Part shown: positions 21,098 to 31,454 of the stretch, piece after piece
How positions within the stretch are numbered: the first letter of the stretch is position 1
How the letters are laid out: every line of letters starts with the position of its first letter
From: Triparma columacea
Taxonomy: Eukaryota > Sar > Bolidophyceae > Parmales > Triparmaceae
Assembly (NCBI GenBank): GCA_030267965.1
Contig: BRYA01000105.1
Coordinates: forward strand, 1,246-56,318
DNA: 55,073 bases
Direction: 5' to 3'
The notes under the pieces: model-generated
Told to the model about the DNA's origin: nothing
Seen by the model: the letters and a program-made list of their open reading frames with translations, nothing else
The model's database searches: none
Made by a program: the position numbers and the translations under genes

Positions 21098-22560
21098 TCA
21101 CTTCTTCTTACCCCTACTATTCTTGCCCTTCTTCCCCTTCTTGCCATTCTTCCCCGTCCCACCTGCTCCTTCCGCTACTCCCACATCCTTTCCTCCCCCA
21201 TCCTTTCCTCCCCCATCCTTTCCTCCCACATCCGTTCCTCCCACATCCGTTCCTCCCCCCTTCCCTGTCTTGGATCTTTTCTTGACCATTGCCTCGCTCT
21301 CCCCCCTTTCGTTCAGTGGTCCCGTGCATAGCACCCTGTGCTCCCTCCAGTGCTTGACCTGGCACGACCGAGAGCAGTAGGCGACGTTGCGACACGGACA
21401 CATATGGAGCTTGTCACGCTCCTTGGCTGTAAGAGCCTCGCAAATGAAGCAGCAGAAGGGACGGCCTTGAAGGTAATGTTTCGTAATGTTGGTGATTGTA
21501 GGATCGCGAAAGGAGGGTGCGAAAGAATTGAATTTGTCTCGAACTACGTCGGAATCGGGCTTTCCGAGATGAAGAAATGTTGCGAACATCTTTATTGCGA
21601 CATCTCTACTAAGCTTAGGGTGTTCTCCTTTGCACGCTGTGAGGCAATGATTGAACGCATTAAACACGTCGCTGGTGGTTGGGATAGCGCCGCGCGTGAG
21701 AAACAGCCTGCATATGTCGTGTGCTCCATAACAGACAGTAAAAGCAAGTGGTGAAGCAACATCCCCATTAAGGTCAACCACTGTCTTGTTCACATTTGCT
21801 CCATGATCGAGAAGTGCTATGGCCTGATCAATGTGTCCCATTTCAATAGCATCCACCAAAAGGTTGGAAAAGCCTTCCACCAACCCTTCGACTCCCCCTT
21901 CGACTCGTATGTCGATATTAGGGTCAAGTCCATGTTCTAAGAGCAATCTCAAGATTGTTGAATTGTCACTATTCTTCATTGATAAACATGCGGCCATGCA
22001 CATGGCTTCCTTGTTGTCGAAACCAGCCTCTAAGGTAAGCTTGACCATCTCAACGTTTTGGTGATATGAGGCGTCTGTGAGGACTGAAGAAATCGACTTC
22101 CTCTCTGTATAAACGCCTAACAAAACCTCAGGACCATGTTCCTTGGCGTACCCCTTGATGAGATCCCAGTCTTGCTTACCAGCCCAATCTATGCACAACT
22201 GCTGACCGTCAGTTGGGGTCTCTGATGAATTGTGTGCCGATTGTACTTCTGATTGTGACTCCATTTTTGAGCGAACCTACCCCGAATGTAAGTTTATAGC
22301 GGCAAATTACGATGTGACACTTATCGATATAGCCTTCAAGCTACTCCACTTAGGCAGAAGTGTCGTGTAGATGCTAATATTGGAGTCCAACCAAAAGTGA
22401 CTGCCGCCGACCCCAGAAAAAGGCTCTGCTCTGCCTGCTGTCTGAGATGAAGAAGAAATCGGATGGAGTTTGGGTGAAGGACTCAAACGTGACCCCAAAA
22501 AAAGGTTGTGTTCTGCTCTAACTTGGAAAAGGAAGGCTTTTAGGATGCTTTGGAGGCTTC
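21090..22560 (-). repeat. Right arm of the inverted duplication
   Basis: Reverse-complement counterpart of 15730-17215. It includes ankyrin-MYND copy 2 and about 300 bp of its 5' flank, ending near 'tccaaaagagcctcaaag'. The two arms enclose about 3.9 kb holding one gene. Confidence 0.8.
21098..22264 (-). CDS. Ankyrin-repeat MYND zinc-finger protein, copy 2
   Basis: Single exon, 388 residues, close paralog of the plus-strand gene at 16053. Ankyrin-like repeats run through the first ~260 residues (MVKLTLEAGFDNKEAMCMAA, ILRLLLEHGLDPNID, AIALLDHGANVNKT). The MYND finger is intact (CCFICEA, CPCRNVAYCSRSC, KHWREHRVLC). Before the shared KKGKKGKNSRGKKK tail it has its own Gly/Asp/Lys stretch built from GGTDV/GGKDG units, a 15-bp minisatellite at about 21177-21265 not present in copy 1. 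It is intact, so both copies look functional. As part of an inverted duplication it could exchange sequence with copy 1. Partners unknown. Confidence 0.88.
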   Translation of the reverse strand: MESQSEVQSAHNSSETPTDGQQLCIDWAGKQDWDLIKGYAKEHGPEVLLGVYTERKSISSVLTDASYHQNVEMVKLTLEAGFDNKEAMCMAACLSMKNSDNSTILRLLLEHGLDPNIDIRVEGGVEGLVEGFSNLLVDAIEMGHIDQAIALLDHGANVNKTVVDLNGDVASPLAFTVCYGAHDICRLFLTRGAIPTTSDVFNAFNHCLTACKGEHPKLSRDVAIKMFATFLHLGKPDSDVVRDKFNSFAPSFRDPTITNITKHYLQGRPFCCFICEALTAKERDKLHMCPCRNVAYCSRSCQVKHWREHRVLCTGPLNERGESEAMVKKRSKTGKGGGTDVGGTDVGGKDGGGKDGGGKDVGVAEGAGGTGKNGKKGKKGKNSRGKKK

Positions 22561-22681
22561 CAAAAGAGCCTCAAAGCAGCCAAAAAGGAGGCAAGAAGCC
22601 AAACTTCTCAGTCTCACCGACTTAAAAACTCTTTGCGGCAATTTCCTCGTAAACTAATCCTACATACCCTACACACACCCA
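22561..22681. promoter_or_regulatory. Region between divergent ankyrin-MYND copy 2 and GCP3
   Basis: The GCP3 start lies about 120 bp beyond the duplicated promoter arm, so the GCP3 promoter is in or next to duplicated sequence. 'ctacataccctacacacaccca' type pyrimidine-rich leader directly precedes the ATG at 22682. No defined motif seen. Confidence 0.35.
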
Positions 22682-25622
22682 ATGGCTAGCACAATCACCG
22701 AGCCACTGAACAAATTAAGCGTGTCAGTGTTGGGAAATGCAGCCTCTAGGCGTCTCACCCGAATGAGTCTGAAACTGCTTCGGTCAAATTTAAGCTCCTC
22801 CTTAATACTAACCAGTAGGCGAGCGTCTCCTCCCTACAATCCATCCAACAACAATCCATCCAACAACAACAACGTAGAAGTAGAAGGATCAATTGAGCTA
22901 GCAAACAGATACATAAACGAGAAGGAAAACTCCCTCCACTCCCTCCAAGGGTTACCCTCCTCCTCCCTCTCTCCCTCTCTCTCCCTATCTGACATATACA
23001 ACGATCTAGCCTCCTCCACATACTTCAAGACCCGTCCAGGCTCCGCTGAGAAGGTCCTACAACTGTTGGTGGGGATTAGGGGGGGGAAGGAAAGGAATAA
23101 GGATAGAGGAATGGGATGGAGAGTTTGGGATGTTAAGGAGGAGGTAGAATGGGGAGGAAGGAGAGGGGGAGAGGGAGAGGTGAGGAGAAGCGAAAGAGAA
23201 GCGAAAGAGAAGTCTGTGGATGGAGTTGTTGTTTGTTTCAGGTGAAGAGATATTCAACCCACAAGTTTCGTGCAGCTTCGGCGCAATGATATAATGTCAG
23301 CAAACGTGATACTACTGCCAAGTGATCATTCTGAAGAACATGCAACGACAAAACAAACCCACAACGCCATCGCCCAGCACCACCCCACCACAACAACCCC
23401 TGCCCCTCTAACCCCCCTACCCCCTACCCCCTAACCTAGACCCTCAAGAGCCCAATCCCCCCTCCGCCTTCCCAACCCCCCCAGAACCCTCTTTCCCCTA
23501 ACCTCCCCCCTCAACGCCCCAACCCTCCCCCTTCCCCCTCCGAGAACCCATCCTTCATGATCCTAAAGTCCTGCCTGTACTCCCTCTCCGGTCTGACGAC
23601 TCTCTACATGGACTTCTCCACAAGCCCCCCTACACCCCTACCACCCCTCTCCCTCCTACCCCCCTCCCACCAGCAAGTCCTCCTCCTCTCCTGTGCCTGC
23701 GGTCACCTCTATCTCCAGCTGACTGCCCCTGTCCCCACCTCCTCCCCTTCCTCCTCATCCTCCGGCTCCGTCTCATCCTCCTTCACCTCCTCTCTCTCTT
23801 CCTCCCTCTCCTCCTACCACTCCCTAATCGCCTCCGTCGAGACCTCCATAAACACCCCCTCACCCCTCCCCCCAACCTACTGCAAGCTAACAGTCAGATC
23901 CCTCTACGTCAGACTCAACAAACCACACGAAAACCTCAACCTACTCCTTACCCTCCAAAGGTCCGTCCGTAACATGTCCGGGGGTGTAATCACACAAGTC
24001 ACACAGCTCCACTCCAGGCACGGTAACGGTGGTGTCAGGAGGGTTGTTGAGGGTGTACTGGAAGGGTGCAGGAAGGGGACGTGGAGGAGGATGGTTAGGT
24101 GGTGCGTCGAGGGTGAGTTGGAGGGTGGTGAGTTCTTCGTTAAGGAGGACAAGGGGGTAGAGGGGGGGGCGGGGGTATGGGGGAAGAGATACTGGATGGA
24201 CGTCAACGAAATCGTACCGGGGGTCAGCGAGGGGATGGCGGAAGAGGTTAGGAGGCTGGGGAGGGGCATCAACTTCCTCAAGATATGCTGCGGGAAGGTA
24301 CACCAAGGGATCAGGGCGGACGGGTGGGACAAGGTAGACACCCCCATGCTTGAGAAGGAGGTTTCGGCGGCCTGCAGGAAGATCGACGTCGCAGTCGTCG
24401 ACAGCATAAAGGGTGAGGGCAACCTCCTCCAGCACCTCGAGGCCCTCAAGCGCTTCATGCTCCTCGGGCAGGGGGACTTTGTCTCCGCCCTCCTCGACCT
24501 GGTGGGGGAGGAGCTGTCAAAGAGGGCGGACTACGTCTACAGGCACAACCTAGTGGGGGTACTAGACATCGCGCTCAGGGGTACCAACGCACAGTTCATG
24601 GACAAGGGGGTCCTAGAGAGGGTCGGGGTTAAGCTCTACGAGCCGGCACCGGGGGACAGCGGGTGGGACATCTTCTCACTAGACTACCACATCTCGGACC
24701 CCCTCACGGCCATCGTAACACCCGAGGCGAGCGGGAAGTACAGGAGGATATTTCACCTCCTCTGGAGGCTCAAGAGGATCGAGTGGGGCCTGAACAACAC
24801 GTGGAGGAGGGCTACCGGGGTCAACCACGCCATGAGGAAGACCGGTGGGGGGGGTATGGGGAGGGCCATCAGAGGGGTCAGCCTTGTCAGGCAGGAGATG
24901 CTGCACGTTACGAGCAACATACAGAACTACCTTATGTTCGAGGTTATCGAGGGGAGCTGGAACGAGCTGAAGTCTGCAGTGGAGTCGGCGGAGACACTCG
25001 ACGACCTTATCGACAGCCACGAAGAGTACCTGGACAACATACTCTACCTAGGCCTCCTAGGGGAGGACGAGGAAAGCAGGGATATCCAGCACCTGCTAAG
25101 CGGGCTGTTCGACATTGCGGACAGGTTCTGCGCACTCCAGGATAGGGTCTTTGTGGACTGCTTGAGCGAACTTGGAGGAGACAGAGCCAGGAACGAGGTG
25201 AGAATGAGATGGGCGGGGGGGGGGGTGTGGGGGTCCGGCAATAATCTAAAGATAATAAGAGGAGGGCACGGAGCAATCGCGAACACCGAACCACCTCACA
25301 CCCCTACGCACACACACACACACACACGACAACAACGCAGGAGAGGCAGGGCAGGATACAGAAGGGGGAGTGGGGATACTCCGGAGCCGACGACCCCAAC
25401 ACGTCGACTGATAGGAAGCTCGAGGAGTTCGGGACGAAGAGCCTGGAGGGGGTTACGGTGAATGCAAGGGAGTTTGAGGAAGGTTTGAAAATGCTGTTGG
25501 ACAAACTTGGGAAGAAAGACGGGGGAGGAAGAGGGGAAGAAAGAATCAGATTCTTGACGTTCAGACTTGACTTCAACTCGTTCTACCAGAGGAAGTACGA
25601 TGGTGCAGTAGGCGCAGACTGA
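22682..25622 (+). CDS. TUBGCP3: Gamma-tubulin complex component 3 (GCP3/Spc98)
   Basis: Microtubule-nucleation protein of the gamma-tubulin small complex at microtubule-organising centres. Exons 2 and 3 are firm: about 23440-25197 and 25341-25622. Exon 1 starts at 22682 and I place its end at 23179, but the first intron is uncertain; an acceptor at 23485 is also in frame. The joined product is about 845 residues, near yeast Spc98. Family features: the early helices SDIYNDLASSTYF and VLQLLVGIRG match the N-terminal GCP3 region. Then LKSCLYSLSGL, the Grip1-like block (GRGINFLKICCGKVHQG) and the Grip2 block that contacts gamma-tubulin: SGWDIFSLDYHISDPLTAIV, YRRIFHLLWRLKRIEWGL, EMLHVTSNIQNYLMFEVIEG, DLIDSHEEYLDNIL, ending LTFRLDFNSFYQRK. 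Intron 2 holds a (CA)n run. Exon 2 is rich in Ser/Pro low complexity near its start. Confidence 0.9.
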
Positions 25623-25867
25623 AAGGTGGAGATTAATAAAGATCCCCAAGAACATTTTTCAGGAAATCCGAAGTTAAGTTTCTGAATCTGATCTTCCCCT
25701 TCTCTGGATCCTCGAGTCCGAACTCGAGTAACTTCCTCCTCGGATCTGGTTAGCAGAACCACGCCTCATTATCTTCTGAGTCCTCTCCTCCTTGGACGCT
25801 CTCAACAAACCTCCCCTTCCGACTCCCTTCATTTCCTTCCCCTCCTCCCCCAAAGCCAATAACCAAG

Positions 25868-28800
25868 ATGATAGCTCCAGATCGCTTCATCCTGTTCCTC
25901 CTCACTTTTTTGGCCCTTGCTCCCCTCGTGGCCTCCGCTCCCGACTGCGGTGCATCTGGTAGTTGTGGTGACTGCACCGACACGCTCCTCGCAGTTTATG
26001 ACCCTGATACCTGCCACACTGACAACAACCACAACATGTGCACGGGGAGGACCAAGGATGTCTGTGACGCTTCCTGCCCGAACGGCTACGGCATCTTCAA
26101 GGGAACGGGGGGTTGCGGCTTCCTCTGGACCGGCGATAAGAAGAGGTGCGCGCAGTGCAGCAAGGGCTACTCCGCCGAGGAGGGATGCGGGGAAGCTACG
26201 TGCAAAGTCTGGGGCATTGAGGTCTGGTCAACCTGTGAGGCACAGGGCGGCTGCATCCCGTGTGCTGTTGGAAAGTACGCGGCGAATGACGGGAGTACCA
26301 CTTGCGCTGAGTGCCCCGCTGGGAAGCAGTCTTACTTTGACACTACCAAGAGCTCCTCTCAAATGATTGATATTACCAAGGAAGCTGGCAGGCTGGCGCC
26401 CATCAAAGTGGGAGCGGCTACAAACTGTTACACATGCCCGATGGGTAAGAGGGGCGAGCAACCCGGTGAGCTGTTGTGCGACACTTGCAAGGGAAACACG
26501 TACACCGATAAGGTTGGTCAGACCGAGTGCCCCTACTGCCCCCCAGGGAAGCAGGCAGAGAACTGGAGCTACGAGCTCGTCACTGAGGGGAGCAACATCG
26601 ACGACTTCTACAAGTCATGCGACAGTGAAGATTGCCAAGAACCCGACGGCACGGCGTCCACCAAGTGCAACGATTGCCCCAGGGGAAGATTTTCGACCAA
26701 TTTAGACGACGAGGACCAGCACAGCAGGTGAGGACGGTAAGGTCGAGAGGATCAGCTTACGAAAAATCTAACCATCTTCCGTTTGCTCGTCACTCCTCCC
26801 CCCTCCCTCCGCAGCACTAGAGAGAAGATGGGCTGTGTGAGCTGCGCCGGGTTTGAGCCGGGGAAAGGTTATACGTCCGACCCAGGGATGGACTATTGCT
26901 ACCCTTGCCCCGCCGGTACTCACGGCAACTCTTCCGGCCTCTGTGAATTTTGCGAGGCTGGCAAGTACATGAACTCGACCGGCCGACTGGGCGAATGCAA
27001 CCCGTGCAGGGATTACGGTCTCGTGGTCTTAAAGTCGAATGACGCTCGCCACACTGGGTACGTCTCGAACACAGGTTCCTCTCACTGCACTCCCTGCCCG
27101 GCGGGCAAGTTCATGACGGAGAACGAGTGCCAAGACTGTACCGCTGGCAAGTACGCCGAGGAGGCCTGGGACACTTGCTTGGATTGCAACGTGGGTAAAT
27201 CTTCGGGGGTAGCCTCCGGCGAGTGCGTGGAGTGCGAACTTGGCAAGTACAACGATAACATAGGTGGGATATGCACCGATTGTGCTATTGGAGATTACGC
27301 CGATAAGGCGGGCAGCGTCATTTGCAAGGTGAGAATTAGCAAGTTGGTCGCGGTGCGCGGCGACAATATTAACAACAACAGCAGCAACCGTGATTTGTGT
27401 AACTAACCCACTTACAATATATATGCAACGCGATTCGCTTGTCGCAGCCTTGTCTTCAGAATCTTATTGGGCTGAAGACTGGTCTGGCGAACTGCACCTG
27501 GTGTGAAGCTGGAAAGTACGAGAAGGCTCCTTATGATAACAGTTGTGTCGAGTGCGTCGACGGCAAGTACAGGGAGAGAGATAGTAGCTCGATCGAGTGC
27601 AAGAGTTGCGCTATGATTGGTCTTGGTTACGTGAACGGGATGGCAAGCAACGTGCTGAACGCCGAGAAAACTGGTTTTGCTGCCGCCAGCGACCTCGGTC
27701 ACGCCACCTGCTACCCATGCCCAGCGGGCTCGAGTGGTCTTAAGCACGACTCTGAAAACAAGTATGTCATAGATTTCGCACAGTACAACAATTCTTGTCA
27801 TGTGTGTCCCGAAGGACTTCAATCCGGCAAAGGCTCCGAGATCTGCCACGTTTGCGGACCGGGGAAGGAGCCCTGTAGCTGCGATGGCACTGATCCGGAC
27901 TGCAGCTCTTCTTGTATCAACAACTGTAAGTCCTGCCCTGCAGGGAAGGCCGGAATTGGAGGGTGCGAGAATTGCCCTGCGGGCAAGTATCAAGGCACAT
28001 TGACTGAAGACACCAAAGCGTATAATTTCTGCATTGACTGTGCCGCCGGGAGGGAGAGCATGGATGGCCAGACTGATTGTACGCCATGCAACGCAGGTAA
28101 CTACTCATCTGGTGGTGAGATTTGCAAGTACTGTAAGGGAGGCTTCATTCCTGAGGACGACAAAATGTTTTGCAAGTCTTGCAACACGGACTGGGGCTCC
28201 AACTTGGGAGGGGGGGAGTATGCCGCGCCTGGGGACGCCGTGTGCAGCAAGTGCCCGGCGGGAAGGTTCAGCCCGAGGCTTCAGGTCAATACCAAGGAGG
28301 AGGACTGCCTCGTCTGCCCGCCCGGAAAGTTCACCGCCGAAGATGGAAAGACGAGCTGTGATGAGTGCGAAAAGGGAACTTTTTCTAAAGTCGAGGGGAG
28401 GAACACTGCATGTGAGTCCTGTGAAGCTGGAAAGGTAGCCACGGAGGAGGGGACGACTGACTGCACACTTTGCGTTGCGGGGACCTACGAGAAAGACCGC
28501 GAGGAGTGCAGGGACTGTGAGGCAGGGAAGGTGAGTGAATGGGGCGAGCAACACTCCGTGTCGTTTTCACCCGTGTCGTTTTCACCCCATCCTATTGTGC
28601 TAATCGCTTCACTCGTCGCATTATTCGTCTTGCAGTACACGGACAGGGACGGAGTCTCTGAGACCGGTAGTGGGTTGTCGAAAGTCAATTGCGAGGACTG
28701 CAAAGCCGGAAAGTATCAAAATAAGGAAGGAGAAGCATTCTGCACTGACTGCGAGGTTGGCAAGTACCAAGATGCTACGGGCAAGGAAGAGTGTGACAGC

Positions 28801-30870
28801 TGCGATGCCGGCGAGACAACGCTCACGGTTGGTCAATCTACATGCATCACTTGCTTGGCTGGAACAATTGCGTCTGCAACCGACGGACTGTGCGAGGTCT
28901 GCGCGGCGGGGAAGGCGCTCCTGAGCGGGGATGACGAGTGCACACTGTGCTCTGACGGTTCCAAGTCTACCGCTGGAAGTACCAGCTGCGATGACTGCCC
29001 TGACGGGAAGTTCACGAGGGGGGCAGGAGATGACATGTGCTTCAGCGAGGATGACTTCTTCCAGGTCTGTCCCATGGGGCAGAGCCCCATCACAAACACC
29101 TGCAGGTACTGGCACCAAGATAGGATAGTTGACGTGGCAGAAAGCGGAATAAATCCTTTCTCTGATGGCTGCTCGGACCTCAGGTTGTGTAGCAGGCAGG
29201 GATTGGGCAGTCTGACCGCCTACTCCAACTCTTACGCCATTTACTGCAACGCGTGTGCCACTGGTTACACCTCCTTCAATATTCCCAACGCAAACAATGC
29301 GAACCTGCCCGGCCTGAGTGATGCCTCCAAGAGCGAGTGCAGGCAGAAGTTGGTGCAGGGAAGCGGCGTCGCTTCGGCCCCGACGATGTGTTACAAGAAG
29401 GAGGGCGAGTTCGGTTCGTGTCCGAATGGGACCCAATGCATGTACTTGTACGAAGACGATTCCACCTTGACGTCCAAGAGCGGGGGGGAGCTGAGTCCCT
29501 TCACCAGGTACAACGAGACCATAGCGCACGACTCTTGCGCCGAATACGAGGTTTGTGACATAGATAACAGTGGGGCCGTGCCCGAGCTCACGATTGCGTG
29601 CACCAAGTGCGCCTCTGAAATGGGGTACTTTGCGCTTCATGAATCCAGCGTCGCTCTGGCAGCCCCCGGCTCGTTAGCATGCACGGGGAAGAAAGCACTG
29701 AGCTGCACTTCGTTGGGATCCCTGGATACGTGCCCGGCCAATTTGGCGACCATCTTTGAATCTGGTGGAAGCATGAACTGCAAGTACCAGGTCTCTGCTG
29801 GTGGTACGTGGGATACCGTGTCGCCCGGAGGCGGATCGCCGATAAACTTCTGCAATGAGTACGAGATCTGCGAGAGCGACAGCACCGACGTCTACATTCA
29901 GTGTGGAGGCTGCAAGGATGGCTTCATTGGGGCTTCGTACTCCAGCCAGAGCTACGGCAACAACGAGGACTGCAGTGCCTATAAGAACCCCACGGAGTGC
30001 GTTCAGGAGAGGGCGGTGGGGTCTACGTGTCCCAACTATGGAGGGGACGGGTCAATCGAGGTGAAGTGCCACTACCACGCTGAGAGCCCCAGGGGTTGGA
30101 AGGAATATGACCAGGGGGACAACAGCCCCTTCATGATGGGCAACTTTGACACATGCAAAAAGTATGAAACATGCTTCCACAACGTGACGCAAAGCGGGAC
30201 GACAGTGACGCACGAGTACTGGGCCATGTGTAAGTACTGCGCGGCTGGATACGTAATGGTTGAAGGAAATTACGACGAGAGATACAACAACCTGCCAGGA
30301 TTTGGTTGTATTGGTAATGGGAAGTGGGCGACGAGGTGCGAGAAGATTACGAACGCACCGTCCCCTGATCCGACGCCATCTCCGGTGAGGCAAGCCCCAG
30401 TCACCCCATCACCGACCATCCGTCCGTACAACGGTGGCGATGGTGCGGGGGGAGGGGAGGATGGGGAGGATGGGGAGGATGGGGGAGAGGGGGGGGGGGT
30501 GATTGGTGGGGAGAGGCAGGAAGTTCCGCTTGGGGCCATCGCTGGTGGTGGTTTGGGCTTCTTTTTCGTAGCCTTGGCCATCATGTGGAAGATTATGCTA
30601 GGGGGGGGGTTTGGGGGGGGAGGGGGGGGAGAGAAAAAGGACAAGAAGGGAAAGAAAAAGAAGAAAAAGAAGAAGAGGGACGATGACTGGGACGAGGAGG
30701 AATTTGGAGGAGGCGGAGAAAAGAAGAAGAAGGACAAAAAAGACAAAAAGAAAAAGAAGAAGAGACACGACGACGATGATTACGACGTCGAAATGAAGGG
30801 GTTATCATATGGGAGGGAAAGCAGCATGGCGTTCGAGACACAGAACCCAATGGCAAAGAACCACTACTAA
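25868..30870 (+). CDS. Large Cys-rich type I membrane protein
   Basis: Exons 25868-26727, 26815-27328, 27448-28530 and 28636-30870 give 1563 residues. A signal peptide is clear (MIAPDRFILFLLTFLALAPLVASA). The ectodomain is made of many repeats of the form CxxCxAGKYxDxxGxxxC, the ephrin-receptor-like/GCC2-GCC3 Cys-rich type, up to about residue 950. Longer Cys-containing modules follow, each around an (N/D)xC..YE(V/I)C motif (SCAEYEVCD, FCNEYEICE, TCKKYETCF). A Pro-rich stem (PSPDPTPSPVRQ) and Asp/Gly-rich acidic linker lead to one transmembrane helix (GLGFFFVALAIMWKIML, about 1457). A cytoplasmic tail alternating poly-Lys and Asp/Glu blocks follows. A cell-surface role in adhesion or recognition is likely but unproven. 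The gene at 43064-44049 encodes a small secreted relative. Confidence 0.85.
28531..28635 (+). other. In-frame 105-nt intron of the Cys-rich protein gene
   Basis: GTGAGT at 28531 and TTGCAG ending at 28635 bound a 105-nt segment (35 codons) with no stop in the coding frame. Splicing rejoins CEAGK with YTDRDG, restoring the repeat consensus AGKYxD, so this is best read as an intron. If retained it would add a hydrophobic stretch (PIVLIASLVALFVLQ) in the middle of the ectodomain. It contains a 'gtgtcgttttcaccc' doublet. Confidence 0.75.
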
Positions 30871-31454
30871 GTAAAAGGGGGACATCCTAGTCACTTTGAC
30901 TGAAACTTAAGCCTTTTTGAATTTTGTTATTTTTCGCAACAAATTTCAAAAGTGTTCTAAATCATATATCGTTAACTCAACATCTTAACATATGTATACA
31001 TTTTCTTGATTTAATTTGAAAATAAACCAAAAATTATATTAAAAAATATTTTACACCCAAGAAATTTCAAATATTTATTTAGGTATTATAAACATAAAAA
31101 TATATTCATATTCGAATATGTTTTGGATAATTGCATATATTAAGCTACTTTGAGACATTACTAAAATAATATTCTTGAGATGACAAAACAAGTTCTATAT
31201 TATCACATATACTAAATTGATGCATTATATTGATAGTTGACATCAACAAATATTTTGTAGGTTTAAAATAGACAATTTCATTTTGCTCATTTGCTGATTT
31301 TCTTGCTGGCTGGGTTCGTACAGCTTCAACAAGCCCTATGAGAGTTGGCTACACCCTCGACACGAACATTGCATCGTCATTCTATCAGCAACATCCTCCT
31401 CTACCACGACGTCTATTAAAATATGTTTAGCAAGATTTTGATGAGAAACAGTTT
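30871..31454. other. AT-rich island between convergent genes
   Basis: By hand count 30901-31260 has about 76 G+C in 360 bases (21%), against a GC-rich genome on both sides. It lies between convergent stop codons (30870 and 31455), has no plausible gene, and contains many 'atat' and poly-A/T runs including a near-palindrome around 'catattcgaatatg' (31107-31120). GC rises again from about 31300. It might be a 3' flank, a replication origin or a centromere-like element. Confidence 0.75.

Noticed and set aside
25308..25328. (CA)n run considered as a regulatory or Z-DNA element
   Set aside because: A short microsatellite inside GCP3 intron 2; nothing indicates a function.
28621..29640. Minus-strand frame of 339 codons
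   Set aside because: Shadow of the Cys-rich protein gene; the plus frame has the conserved Cys pattern, signal peptide and spliced structure.
30270..30856. Ser/Pro/Phe-rich minus-strand frames
   Set aside because: Antisense of the Lys/Asp/Gly-rich tail of the Cys-rich membrane protein.
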